64,000 nt of DNA from Epiperipatus broadwayi (lineage: Eukaryota > Onychophora > Udeonychophora > Euonychophora > Peripatidae), in assembly GCA_028023455.1 (NCBI GenBank), contig JAQFVV010000183.1:2145975-2209974 (forward strand), read 5' to 3'. The notes under the pieces are model-generated. The model was not told the origin of the DNA. It did no database searches and saw nothing but the letters and a program-made list of their open reading frames with translations. How positions within the stretch are numbered: the first letter of the stretch is position 1; the number at the start of each line of letters is the position of its first letter. The translations under genes were made by a program, and so were the position numbers. Of this stretch, positions 11,963 through 24,010 are shown piece by piece.

Positions 11963-12862
11963 TATATGATCAGAAATATTCTCTTTTTACTTATAGCTTT
12001 ATTGTTTCTTTCAGCTCCAAAAATATTTAACATATTCATTTTCTAGTCAATGAGTTTTCTAATCTAAGAATGAGATTGCAACCTCATCAATTAGTCATTA
12101 GCAGGAGTTCAAACCCTCATAATCAAGAAATGTAGCTGAAGATTTCTAAGGTTAGGATATGGTGAATATGAGCAGTGTTATTTTCTCTCTCTCTCTGTAG
12201 AGAAGCTTTTGCCTTGCAATGAGCTGTTTCACAGATTTTCGTATTTTATATTTCACACGTTCAATTTATCACATAATTTTTGATTATCATTTTATGCACA
12301 GAGACATTATATGTAAATAACACCAAAAACTCAACACATTCCTACTAAACACTTGCTAAATGTGTCCAACCATTGTCATGGCAACATTACATATAAACAG
12401 AAAATGGAAACCTGTTTGTCTTGGCATGAATTACAATTTATATATAGCATCATAAACATGAAATTCTTTATTTCTATTTACACGTTAATATTGCTTTGAT
12501 GATGATTAGTGAGATTTAGATGAATTGTTTAAGTGAAGGTAAGCTGAGTGTTTATGGTATAATTTATACCAACACAGCTTTTAGAATTTTTAAATTTTAT
12601 ATAAATATATAATGACATCATCGCACAATATTGTTCTTTATTGGATCTTTTTAGCTTTTATATACTAATTTTCTTTTTGTTTTCAACAAAATTCTTAATT
12701 TTATATACTCATCATTTTACTTTATTTTTGTGCTGTATTTAAGTCTCTTCCGGAACCTTCCTAATACACATGAGGATGTGGGACAACACATATATAGATT
12801 CATTAATATTTTTAAAATATATACGCCCTTATGGCTATTTTTCTTTATCTATATAGAAATTA
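11963..12862. other. Unassigned AT-rich stretch
   Basis: No frame, RNA gene or long repeat recognised. A short TC microsatellite lies near 12184-12197. Confidence 0.4.
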
Positions 12863-12863
12863 T

Positions 12864-13490
12864 CCAAACGGAAGTCAATCTCCGATAATGCGCTATTTCT
12901 TAAATATTATAAATCTCCACACACTTTCCCACCAGTAAGAATTTAGTGCAGTAAGGTCTGCCCATCCCTTGTATATGCATGTAAATGGAATATGTCCTGT
13001 ACATGAGGGATCTGAGTGATTTATGGTCAACATGGGTAGGATGAGAAGGTTGGCACCAATGTGGGCTTTGAGCGTTCCATCAGATTTTCAATGAAATGGA
13101 TGATTGAAGAGTTATGGCATGGAGGGGATTGAAACCTGTCCATTAAAGTATGAATATTGGCTATCTTAATATAAGCTGAGCATTGATTGTAAATATGTGT
13201 GTGGGGATAATAATCTGGACTAACTGACGAGTGTTGGTTTAGCACGAAATACAATATTGGTGACATTTATTTTTTCGACATGTGTGTGATAAAGTTTATC
13301 AGCAATTTGAGATAGCATGGATAGTTGAGGGTCATGTGAAAGTCTAAGTTCAAACTCTCTATATATTACCATATTGGAGTACAGGTATGAAAAAGCCTGT
13401 TTTAAGTGAATAATATTTAAGAAATAGCGCATTATCAGAGTTTTACTTTCGTTTGAATCATTTCGAAGTTTTGAGCGCTTTATAATAATA
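12864..13490. mobile_element. Family C inverted-repeat element containing a family B arm
   Basis: Outer inverted segments: CTCCGATAATGCGCTATTTC at the left (about 12880-12900) and GAAATAGCGCATTATCAGAG at the right (about 13421-13440). The right flank (TTGAGCGCTTTATAATAATA) is also shared with the Tigger-internal copy near 22185-22215. Inside lies a complete right arm of family B (13020-13362) ending AGTCTAAGTTCAAACTC. Either B inserted into C, or the B arm was captured. Two frames of 70-79 codons on the minus strand follow repeat sequence only. Confidence 0.6.
13020..13362 (-). mobile_element. Family B element, single arm
   Basis: Matches the right half of the complete family B copy at 60783-61469 in order: GGTCAACATGGGT, CAGATTTTCAATGAAATGGA, TCTTAATATAAGCTGAGCAT, GATGAGTG-type motif (GACGAGTGTTGG), TTTAGCACGAAATACA, and the AAGTCTAAGTTCAAACTC end. 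The opposite arm is missing. Confidence 0.7.
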
Positions 13491-15089
13491 GGGTTAGCTA
13501 CGTAGGCATATATTATCTCTCTTTTTTTATTATTTTATCATCATCATCATTATTAAAAACGAGAAATAATACATGTGTATGCAGATAGAAAAATAACAGC
13601 TATATGAATATACGTGTATTAAAAATATTGATTTACATATGTGTTGGTGGGTGTGTAGTTTCAGAAATTATATACATATAATAAAACATATTGATAGTAG
13701 GATTATAAGAATAGACACATTAGTGATTATATAAAATTAAGCAAAAAAAAAGTTCTTATGATAAAAAAAATGTATTATATAACAACAACATTAATTGATA
13801 ATATTGACATTTTAAAAAGTTTTATAGTAAGTAAGAGTGAAATAAAAAAATAATGAATAATTTACTGATTAAATAATATAGATATAAAACGCACGTAAAT
13901 AATAATCAATTTAACATAGTATAATGGTATACATGTAAGATGGCCATGGGATGGTACAAATCCCAACAAGTCTCCTAAATAAATAAAATGAATAAGAACA
14001 CAGAGTCAGCATTCAGAAATCATTCGAAGTAAATAATAAACTTATAAAGTACCCATAATACATAAAATAGCATCACAACAATCAATCTTTTTGATTGGAT
14101 TTAAAAGATATGCATTATAAAACAGGTTAATTATCTTTTAGTCAATACCAAAAGGTGTAATATAAAAGCAATTATCATTAATTATAGTAATTCTGATCAT
14201 CATCAATGTTCTGGACCATCAAGTACATCAAGTATATATGTATTGAAACGGTGAGTTTCATCCATCTGCCCATTTCACTTATTTTACCCACACATCTACC
14301 CATATGCCAGGTTTAAACCCTCACAGAGTACCCATTTAAATAACATTAAATTACTATATGTGCAGAATCATATATATATATATATATGAGCGGTATGTCT
14401 GTAGTTTAATAGCATAAGTATAGATTACAGATATGTATCCATTTTATAAATATTTCTAATTTAAGAAATATTTTAGTTTAAATTATTGATATGTTATTGA
14501 TATATATTACAGATATGTATATTCATTTTATAAATATTTCTAGCTTAAGAAATATTTTAGTTAAATTATTTAACCAATTTTATTGCTGTATTATTGAAAT
14601 CACATATGTATATTTCCTGTTATTCTGCACATATGGTTATAAAATTAGTCTTCTACTAATTATGAAAGTAACTTTGTCAAAATAACATTTGATTTTGTAA
14701 ACAGATTTTAAAGTAGGTCACGCATTGGTCCTAAAATAGCATGGACTTGATTTGGTAAATATAAAATGTTAATAACAAATTAACGCAGGAAAACAAAATC
14801 TCAATTACCGGTTGTAATTAAAAATGTGTTTCTAAAATAAATAAATGAGTTTTTCTACTGGTTTTAACTATTAAATATGTTTTGCTAAAATAAATAAATG
14901 GACTTTTCAGCTGCGTACAAGCTCATAAAAAATTAACAGGTGGACAGAATTTGAAAAGTATATATACTTAAAGTTTTGTTGCCAAGAATCGATCATATAT
15001 ATAATAAGTGAGTTGTAAGCAGAACCTATGCCCATTTTACCTTCAAAATGATCGAGTAGAATGGCGATAAATCACCTCTTGGCCCTTAG
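13491..15089. other. Unassigned AT-rich stretch
   Basis: No gene recognised. Contains CAT trinucleotide runs near 13540, a short (TA)n near 14370-14388 and an imperfect direct repeat, ATATTACAGATATGTAT-type, near 14424-14440 and 14505-14521, each followed by CATTTTATAAATATTTCTA. The 64-codon plus frame at 14491-14685 spans that repeat and is unconvincing. Confidence 0.4.
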
Positions 15090-15246
15090 CCGGGGAATGG
15101 AAGAACTTTGGTCCAATGAAACCTAATGCCATATCCAGCAAAGCAGCCCGTAGAAAATCTCTATTAACTTTAAATCATTGTCAGAAGTGTCCACTTAATG
15201 TCCTCCCAAGTGCTCCAGAATTAACTATAATGGAAACAACTGAATG
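15090..15246 (+). CDS. Candidate internal host exon
   Basis: A 157-bp stretch of distinctly higher G+C than its flanks lies between a splice acceptor (CTCTTGGCCCTTAG) and a donor (TG|GTAAATTTTC). With 2 bases carried at its 5' end, it is open throughout and encodes about 52 residues, beginning GEWKNFGPMKPNAISSKAAR and including HCQKCPLNVLPSAPE. An in-frame TAA lies just upstream of the acceptor (15070-15072), consistent with the exon starting at the AG. The two cysteines and the basic segment do not identify a family. It could be a real exon of a host gene with long introns, a pseudo-exon, or part of an unknown repeat. Confidence 0.33.
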
Positions 15247-17260
15247 GTAAATTTTCTCTCTCAGAGTTCTGTTTATAAACTGTGACTTTCGATTCTTTTA
15301 AAAGCTAGCTATTTATTAAATCTGCCTTTCCCAAACACCTTTACTAAAATCTACAAAGAAGATTGTTAAATGTTAAATCTTGCCTGGTTGTTAAACTTGA
15401 ATTCTCCTTTAAAATGTAACACTCAAATTTTCTTTTAAAATGTAAAACTCTAATAATCTGTTTTAAACTAAATGTATAATTTTTGCGGTCCTTTTATGCC
15501 TATTTCTAAATCTATTCAATTTATTCTATGATTTTATCATTTTAATATTATGTGTATTCAATATGCCAAATGACTCAAAACCGCAAGTATTTATAAATAT
15601 AATTTTAGCTTATCAATCTGCAAAGATAGTTTCAAATCTTCGCTATAATAAATATGAAATAATTGAATTATTATTTTTCTTTCTCACTCGCTGTTTCGAG
15701 ATCACATTATTATTTTACTGATTAAGTTTTGGGTATTAATATTACAATAATCAGTTATCTAGTTAAAATTGTAGTTTGCTTAATTCTAGTTATAAATTAT
15801 AACTATTTATATTTGTAACTCGTACATCATAGGAACTAGCCACTGAGATATTCTCAAAGCATATTTTAATGTTTTATTCGTAATTACCCCACAAATATGC
15901 TTTGTCCTCCTTAGATTTATATGTATTGAGATGCAGGTGATAATATTAAACTAGATTACTAATTAATTTAGTCCCTAAATAGTATATTTGAAATACTAAA
16001 TTTGAGAACTGGATTGTATAGATATGCAAATAGATGCTATCTAATTTTAAGGCATGCTAATATAAATTTACTTATTTGCATTATATATATGTATAAGTTG
16101 CAGATGTGTCCTTACAAAGTATGCAATGTACAATTATCTGCTTGCTGCATGATTATTGATGAGTTGCTGGTGGAGATCACTCTCATCCACTTTAGTTCAG
16201 GTTAAAGCACACACTTTTAGAACTAGGGCACAAGGACCTAGATTATTCATAATGCTTATCTGACTTCCTGAACTACTAATGTTCCTATTCGTAGCAAGTT
16301 GAGCGGTTTTAGGGCAAACCGAGTCTTTGAGACTGAAGCCCATGAATAATGACCCATTCGCACCTTTTTGCTTTATTAATATTTTGATAAGTGCCATAGA
16401 GTATATAGATAAACCTATCATAAACCAGTTTTCTCTCCTTTTTATATTAAATGATTATCTGGTATTAGTGTATATCCTAATCTAGGTTAACATGCCAACC
16501 TGTGTATCTCTGAGCCTAATTATGTGTGTGACTTAATTTTGTATTGGTAGATGTTATAAGAGCGCTATCAAGTTAGTTATATAACTTTGGCTATTAAGTT
16601 CCATATGATCTAGCAGACTTACATGAGAGCTAGAAATTTGGCATATTAATACAGGCTTAAACTCCAATACTGCACTACACTTTAGTAAACACTTATAATG
16701 AGATAGGTAACATTAATCTCATTAGCTATATAATGCCTGCGAACATAATATCTCACGTTCCCATCATAAAGTTTTGTATGTTTTGATTTAATATGTGTTA
16801 CTGTTTTATTAAATTAATATTTAAAATATAACTCGTTTTCGTAATTTTATTGTCTGTGAGTTCATTTTATCCAACTCTAGATTTAATTGCACCTACATCA
16901 TTATACCTATAGGTAGATCATTCTATTATATTTTATAAGCAATCATTGATATTTTAATTACTCACCCAGTCATATGTGTGTATATCTGACCAAATCAGTG
17001 TTAAATTAGTTAATTTGCGAGTCTTTTGTTTTACGCCGAGTGACTGCCGGACCGAGGTTAAATTGAATGTCTGTGTACATTGAGAAATGTCATCCATAGG
17101 GTATTATATCATTGAGCAGAGGTGAAAGGATTGAATGTTGGTCAGATTCTGGATCCCAGTATCCGGATTCGATCAGCTTTAGTGTATTTTGCCTGTGTTC
17201 TAGATGTTGTTATGTGGAGGGACAATTCTTACAGTTACAATATATATATATATATATAAG
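15247..17260. other. Unassigned stretch with mixed composition
   Basis: No recognised gene. Parts (16200-16380 and 17030-17200) are less AT-rich than the surroundings. The minus frame at 16197-16421 (74 codons) has balanced composition, including SLFMGFSLKDSVCPKTAQLA, but I recognise no family. The overlapping plus frame at 16002-16205 is likely chance. An unknown LTR or DNA element relic is possible. Confidence 0.35.
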
Positions 17261-17267
17261 CAGTCTA

Positions 17268-17560
17268 TTATGCTTAAATCTAACTTAGGATTGCAAGAAC
17301 CCTAGGGATTGTGATTATAAACAAAAAAATAGACATATGTTCTGGACCATCAAGTGCCAATATACTGGCCAATAATAAAATAATAATTACCTTAAAGTGA
17401 GTGGACTTTAAAGATAATCTCTATCTTTGTGCCATTAAGGGAATTCTCTAGGTCTTCACACAATACACCCATATATATATAAACATACTGTTATGCTTAA
17501 ATCTAACTTAGAATTGCAACCCCAGGGATTGTGATTATAAACAAGAAAAATAGACATATG
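17268..17560 (+). repeat. Direct repeat pair of about 72 bp
   Basis: Units at 17268-17339 and 17491-17560 share TTATGCTTAAATCTAACTTA, GGGATTGTGATTATAAACAA and AATAGACATATG. The spacer is about 150 bp. A related phrase, TGTTCTGGACCATCAAGT, occurs just after the first unit (17338) and also near 14205-14222. The pair could be a solo relic of an element with short direct terminal repeats. Confidence 0.7.
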
Positions 17561-19440
17561 TAATTAACTTATTTTACATTAAATAAATTCCCTGGAATAG
17601 TTTAAAATATTGATCTACAAATTTATTAAATAGAAATAATTAATAAAAAAAAATGAAATGTCAGTTAAGCACTCTATAATACAAATACATTATTCTGATT
17701 TTGACTTACAAATATTAGAAAATGTTACAGATTGAAGTAAATAACAGATATATCAATATAAGTTTACACATGCATATAAACATATATAAGCGCATAGATA
17801 TGCCTGTATGATAATATAAAATGTTTCAATAATTATTTAGCTAATGAAGATTATTCTTATCATAATAGTAGATAAGTATATGGATATAAATACATGTATG
17901 TGCGTTATAATATGGAAATATTTCATACCAATATTTCAGTCATTAGTAAGCTAAATTTTTCTGTGTGAACAATATATAAATTATTTTATATGTTATGTGC
18001 ATACGGCATGCGCACCATAATATATAAATATTTTATTTGTTAATATATTACAAATCATTAAATAACGAATATATACATAATATGTGCACACATATGTATA
18101 TAGTTTAGCATGTATATTTTAGCATGAAATAAAACATTTTTAGTTAATAATTTTAATTATTTTACTCTACAAATAATATTAACACTTTTAAAGCGTAAAG
18201 AAATATTTTTTATCATCTTTAAGGTAAAGAAATCTTACTCGGTCTCTTTGAAAGTCCCTAGATAATTTTTAAATATATCACTCTTAAATGGTAAATAATT
18301 TTTTTTAAGATAAGAGATATTACTTATTTTTTAAGAATTCAGTGGGGGAAGTTATCTTTAAAATGTTTGGTTATGCGTTCTGCAATTTTATTCAAAACTT
18401 AATTGTTTTTAGCTTTGGTCTCTCACTTTTTAAAAAAGTGTTCTCAAATCCACTTTTCACCAGTTAATTGCTTTAGCATTTCTTCACCTCCCCCTCTCCA
18501 TTTGTTTATTATTCTCTATAATTTATTGAGTGCAAAATCAATATGATGTATATTGTACAAAGGAAATAATATAAAAGATAAGGTGTTAAACAAACAAGAT
18601 GAATATGTTAACATTACAAGGAAAATAAAATAAAATCACATCGTATGTACAGTTGTTATAAGTTTTCCTTATCCTTTTTTAAAAAAAAAATTCAAGTAAT
18701 GTAGATTTTTTTTATTCTTTCTTTTGAAGCATCTTCATAATATATATGTGACTTACAGAAATTTTTTGTCTGTGTTTCTATACATGTATTGCATAAAGTA
18801 GTACACATATAACATTTGTTACTGGGGTTTCAAGACTTGTAAGCTGGTTTTGTAGTCATGTCCAGGTTATGAAGCATTACAATAATACTCGCTGTCCTCA
18901 TTCCCATTTAGCTTCCATAATTTACTGTATCGCAGCCATACAAACAGGCAAACTCTCACCTATTGGATTATGAATTCATAGAAAAGGTGTCTCTACTTTT
19001 ATACAAGTTCAATCTCTACAAACATGGAGACTGGTGGTGGTTCTTCAAAACTGACTTTCAACACACATTAGTCTAATAACTTAATAATTTCATTTAATCC
19101 CACTATTTATAGTCTATAGTGAAATTTGAGAGCATGATTATTAACTAAGTTTTTTTTTCTATCTTCATTAATATAAAAAAAAAAAAAACAGATAATTTAA
19201 TTTATCATCCTATTTTTTTTTTTTTTTATATTAATTAAAAAAACTATTAGTTAAAATTTTTCTTAATTTTTTTAATGAAAAACATATTGCAGGATTAATT
19301 ATAATCAAGATACATTATAAAGAATAAAATCCCTCTACTTTCCGAAATTAACATTTTCATCTAAATCATAAAAATCAAAATTAAATAAGAAATTTTATAT
19401 ATTTGATTTTTAATACTTTAGACAACTGAATGAAGTATGG
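17561..19440. other. Unassigned AT-rich stretch
   Basis: No genes seen. It contains TA-rich hairpins and paired A- and T-runs at about 19170-19225 that could fold on themselves. Nothing else could be supported. Confidence 0.4.
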
Positions 19441-19790
19441 ATAGATTCAGAAGATAATAAGAACAAAATACATGGGCGAGAGAACAAACGGATGTTACTG
19501 ACATCATTGAAAGTATTAAGAGACTAAAGTGGAATTGGGCTGGACATATTATTAGAAGAGATGATAACAGATGGACAGTTGAACTCTTAAACTAGATTCC
19601 AAAAGATTGTAAACGACTTGGAAAGAGACCACATGTGAGATGAATAAATACAATAAAGAAGTGTGTTGGGGTGATATGGAGAAGAGAAGCTAGAGATTGG
19701 AGAAGATGGATTGAACATGGAGAGATCATCATGTGCAATAGATCACTAATGGTTAAGAGTGATCATAATGATGAAATACTGTATCTTGAT
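19441..19790 (+). mobile_element. RTE-clade LINE, 5'-truncated 3' end
   Basis: Plus-strand C-terminal end of an RTE polyprotein: KWNWAGHIIRRDDNRW, then GKRPHVR and RREARDWRRWIEHGE, the conserved ending of RTE-type open frames, followed by a 3' tail with GATCATAATGATGA. Stops interrupt the frame (for example after WTVELLN), so it is dead. It is about 350 bp, a typical truncation length. Confidence 0.85.
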
Positions 19791-20534
19791 TTAAAAATAT
19801 CAAAAATTATTATTTAACCATTACTTCAGCAAGTACAGTGTATACTTTTTGTCTGTGTTTATTTCTACTTTTCCTTTACAAATTTTATATACATATTAAG
19901 TTGTTTATTATTGTTGTTATCAAAATAGTAATAAAAAAATCAAATGGTTCATCACTTCAGAGGTCATGAGATTTTGAGTTTTGGAAGTCATAGACTGAAC
20001 TTCAGTCCAGGTGCCTTTAGTTTTTGCATCCATCATTCTTCTGTCATGGTCTCAGTCTGTGGAGCATTGCTATTATTAATGGTGTAATTCCATATATTTA
20101 TAAAGGATATGTTATTACGTGTATATCTATATAACAGTGTGATGACACCACTTAATTTCTAATTCAAGATTACCAATCTTTATATATATAAATAACTTTA
20201 TTGATATACATATGAAAGAATGATACAATTGTAAATAAAATAAAAGTAATCCATGTTGCTCAGGCAACCAGATGGTCTGATGTGCTACTGGAGTTGTTTA
20301 ATCCAGCTTAATCAGGCTCCATGTATTGTCAAATAAAAATCTGGAAGAGATGAAACTGTCCTTATGGCGAAATTCCTTCAACTTAAAAATGAATATGTCT
20401 TCAGGCTTGGGATGAGGAATGGTGAACTTGTTTCAACATCTGGACATCCAGGTGGCATAAGTGATGAATGTCAAAAGTCTTGAGAGGACATAATCCCTAG
20501 ACAGGAAGCAGCTCTTGATATCTAATATTTTGTT

Positions 20535-21132
20535 CAGGGAAATCTTTATTGTAGTTTTCTTAAAAAATCCATTAAACATTACTTTAATTTTTTTCAACAT
20601 TTACATCAATCAGATTAATATAGATGGAAACATAATGGATGAATTTAATCATAGAATTAAACTTGGATAGAGTGCTTTAGGTGGAAAGAACTTAATAATA
20701 AAAGGAAATATGTCTCTGGGTGGGAAATGTTTTTAATAATATTTAACTTATGGATCTAAAACTTGAACACTTAACAAAACAAAAATGAAGGAACTTCAGG
20801 CTACTGAAAAAAATGTGATGTGTATTATATGTAACAAGAAGAGATTGAAAACAAAATACATGGAAGAACAAATAAACAGATATCACTAACCTTATTTAAA
20901 AAAATTAAGAGACTGTAAAGGAATTAAACAGAACATGTTTTTAGATAAGATTGTAATAGGTGGACATTTGAAATCTTAAACTAAATCTCAAGAGATTGTA
21001 AAAAAAAACGTGAAAGAGACCACATGGATGGAATAAAAAGTTTGCCAGTGTGTTGTGGAAGTGAATTAAACTAGAAGAAACGCTCATCCTGCAGTAAATG
21101 GATGATTAAAAATGATGATGATGAGGTTGTAG
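20535..21132 (+). mobile_element. RTE-clade LINE, 5'-truncated with short 5' inversion
   Basis: The main part (about 20615-21132, plus) encodes GNIMDEFNHRIKLG, then LTYGSKT with a stop, KMKELQATEKNVMCIICNKK and a degraded AGH-type C-terminus, ending in GATGATGATGAGG. The preceding 20535-20612 matches RTE in the opposite orientation (AAATCTTTATTGTAG, AAATCCATTAAACATTACTT), corresponding to the segment that should lie upstream. The arrangement is a 5' inversion like that at 11805. Stops and small deletions show it is inactive. Confidence 0.75.
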
Positions 21133-21489
21133 ATCATTATATAATGTGAATATTATTTTATGTTTAGATAACAATTTGCAATCTTAAGGTATAGTTATAT
21201 ATATATAGTGGAGTGTGCTCTAAAATTGGCATATTGTTTTGTTTATATACAGCTTATTATTTGTTATTTATATAATATCCTGTTTGGTTTGATGCAGTCA
21301 TACTGAAAAAGTGTATGGATTTTAAAGTTCATGAATCCTAATCCAGCTGTGTCACCCTCTGGTGGTCAAACTTCTTATGAACATCTGAGTAATAAATTTT
21401 TGGATCATTTATTTATTTATACAATCATAATATCTTAATAACATAAATGTATTCCATGATTTTATTATAAATTTTGAATAAGTGGATAA

Positions 21490-21590
21490 GTAGTCTGTGG
21501 TATTCTGCAATAGTAGAGTGGACAATTTTATGAGCTAAAGATCTGTGGATCAATTCTCACCTGAAAATCAAGCCTGATTGATCAATTGAA
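21490..21590 (+). repeat. Possible degraded tRNA-derived SINE head
   Basis: AGTAGAGTGGAC resembles a box A and GTGGATCAATTCTC, about 35 bp on, resembles a box B. No poly(A) tail or target-site duplication was found and no second copy was recognised. Confidence 0.25.
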
Positions 21591-22073
21591 TGGAATTAAT
21601 GTCCTAACTAGACACTTATTATTTAAATAGCATATGGCTTTCTAGTCACATAATTTTAATAGCTGAGATAAAAAAAATAAATTGAACACATATTAATACG
21701 TACTTTTTATTTAAAAAAAAAAATCTTCAAATTCTGTTTACTAAAATTATGAGGAAATAAATTCACAATTATTGTACAACAGAAAATCCATTAATAAAAG
21801 TGTTTGAAATTGTTTGTTGATAACATCACATGATCACCATTTTTTAACTTATGTGCTCATGTGATATTTTAATTATCTCAATCATTGTCATCATTTTCAA
21901 CTATTATTGATCCACTGCAGTTTGTTCTCCAATTTTAATCTAGTTTCTCTAATCTCTAGCTTAACATTACCAACACCCTTTCTTATTTCATTTATTCATT
22001 TCATACATACACCTGGGTCTCTTTTTACGCGGACTTATTTAACACGATTTTGACATTACGCGATTCGTGTTTC

Positions 22074-22215
22074 ACCGAAAGTCAAACTCCGATAATGCGC
22101 TATTACTTTATATAATAAATTTCGAGCACTTACGTTATATTGAAAGTAATAGCACATTATTGAAATTCGACTTTCATCTTAGTAATTTCAATATTTTCAG
22201 TGCTTTATAATAGTA
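22074..22215. mobile_element. Family C foldback inside the Tigger-like element
   Basis: GAAAGTCAAACTCCGATAAT and GCGCTATTACTTT are mirrored by GAAAGTAATAGCACATTATT and GAAATTCGACTTTC, giving arms of about 35 bp around a 35-bp loop. The following TCAGTGCTTTATAATAGTAA matches the right flank of the copy at 12864-13490. Confidence 0.6.
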
Positions 22216-22429
22216 AGATTTTATGCAATAATGAAATTAAAATCATGATTTCCACATTTTATGTATACACACATTAAATTTTACAAGATTATAATGTAAA
22301 TTTGTTCAAACATTGTGCATGTTAATTTTGCATTTTAAATCACATTCTGTTTTTGCTTTTTAAAAAAGAACGTAATCAATTATTAATCATTTAATGTCCA
22401 CAAGTGTATTTTTAAAAAGTGAGTAATAG

Positions 22430-22638
22430 CAGTGGGCACAATTAAATTTGACAATTAAAAATTAAAATCTGATTTTTAATTGTAATTAACAATTTAAAAA
22501 TTACTTACGGCGACTTGAAATTAATGTAATGTAAAACGAAATTTGATTTTTAAACGGAATTGAAAATTAAAAAATTAAAAACAAAAATAATAATTTAATT
22601 TTTAGTTGTTAGTTTTAATTAAATTTTTCCCAGCAGTG
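22430..22638. mobile_element. Possible small hAT-like MITE inside the Tigger-like element
   Basis: Left end CAGTGGGCACAATTAAATTT; right end, inverted, CACTGCTGGGAAAAATTTAA. Both resemble the CAGTG..GGGCA ends of hAT MITEs. Candidate 8-9-bp flanks, GTGAGTAAT and GTGAATAAA, are similar but not identical. The interior is a run of AATT-rich repeats. Confidence 0.4.
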
Positions 22639-24010
22639 GTGAATAAATGTCTTTTTATTATCATAAGTCTAAGTTCATAAACAATTAATAAAATCATCAT
22701 CTCAAAGATTAATTACTAATTACGTTGTCAACAGAAAACCATTAACACAACATGAGAGTGAACTTGACACTAGTTGTATTTCCTCTTGTGAGAATCTGAT
22801 TTTTTACCAGTTTGCAAACGAATGTGTTTTTCAGCAAATAGCAATAATAATTAAAATGTGTATAAAAAAATGTAAATTACTGTACTGTAAATTATGCATA
22901 AAAATATATTATTTTGAATAAAATTAAATATAGCTAAAAAAAAGTTTGTCTTGTATCAATTTTTTTCAAATTTGAAAATTTTTATTAGTCATATTTTATT
23001 TCCTTATTTTTTTTTGCGCGAATTTTAAAGTAATTTTATGTTGGTGCTTTGCTTTTACATGAATTTTGAAAAGTCACAGACCGCATCCCCCCTTTTTCAA
23101 TGTAAGTTACATCTATTTTTGCGCAATTTCATTTGCACATGTTTTCTGAGGAACCTATCTATCGCGTAAAATGAGATCCAGGTTAACTTCTTTTTAGGCC
23201 TTTTACAATCTCTTGGAATCCAGTTTAAGAATTCAACTGTTCATGTATTTATCATCTCTTCTAACAGGATGTTAAGCCCATTTCCACTTCTATTTCACTA
23301 TTTTTTAGTAATGTCTGTAACAGCTATATATTCTCACACTCATGTATTTCATTACTGATATTTTATTGTTACACCTAACATATATAATCTTCATACTTCA
23401 CTGAATAGTCTGAAGTCTTTGTATTGCTTCTCTGTTAGATATCCAAGCCTCAGATTTATTAATAAGAACTGGTAAAGCACATTAAAAAAAAATCTTTTCA
23501 ACTATAAGAGCCTATTTATTTTTCATTTTTATATTATTTCTATCAAAAGCACTCTATCGATGTTTAATTTTACAATTAATATCATTCATTATACTTTCAT
23601 CTTTATTAAAAATATGATCTAGGTATTTTTAATTGTTAATTTGTAATTCATTATTAATAATCTTTATTTTCTTCCTTTAAGAAAATCCATTGATTTAATC
23701 TTCTTAGCTTTTAGCTTTAGTCCTACTTTCTTACTTTCATCTGATAATTCTTGCAACATTTCTTGAAGTTCAGAAGCATTATAAACAGTTACATCATCTG
23801 CAAAGTTTAGATGACTAATAGTCTCCATTTAAAGTCTTGATTACAGACAATCTCCATTTATTTTTACTTCCTCAGCTTCCCATTTTAATCCACAAAATGC
23901 TTCTTGCAAAACTGTTGTAAAAAGTTTTGATGATATGGATTCACTTTGTTGTATGTCTTCTCCATGTTAATCTTTCTAGTACCACTATATAATCTAATCA
24001 CTATTGTTGA

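Larger units (their letters stand above)
22010..23183. mobile_element. Tigger/pogo-like non-autonomous DNA transposon
   Basis: Terminal inverted repeats: CACCTGGGTCTCTTTTTACG at the left, and at the right the inverse of ACCTGGATCTCATTTTACGC. The ends then both show GCG-rich TACGCG-type sequence typical of Tigger/pogo (Tc1-mariner superfamily) termini. The element is flanked by a TA dinucleotide on each side (22008-22009 and 23184-23185), the expected target duplication. It is 1174 bp and has no frame above 60 codons, so it is non-autonomous. The RTE flanks continue on both sides, which fixes the borders to within a base or two. Confidence 0.82.
21885..24010 (-). mobile_element. RTE-clade LINE, split by a DNA transposon
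   Basis: The 3' part (21885-22009) and the remainder (23184-24010) are one minus-strand RTE copy interrupted by the Tigger-like element at 22010-23183. The remainder covers the reverse transcriptase from a degraded QG-type region (NPYHQNFLQQF), through a FADD-equivalent (LNFADDVT, read across a frame shift), to LQEMLQELSDESKKVGLKLK. The 3' end shows CATCATTTTCAACTATTATT. Many stops. With the insertion removed the two parts join at TCATACA/TAACTTCTT, as in the intact copy near 11160. Confidence 0.85.

Noticed and set aside
16197-16421. 74-codon minus frame as a gene
   Set aside because: Balanced composition is suggestive, but no family, start context or neighbouring exon supports it.
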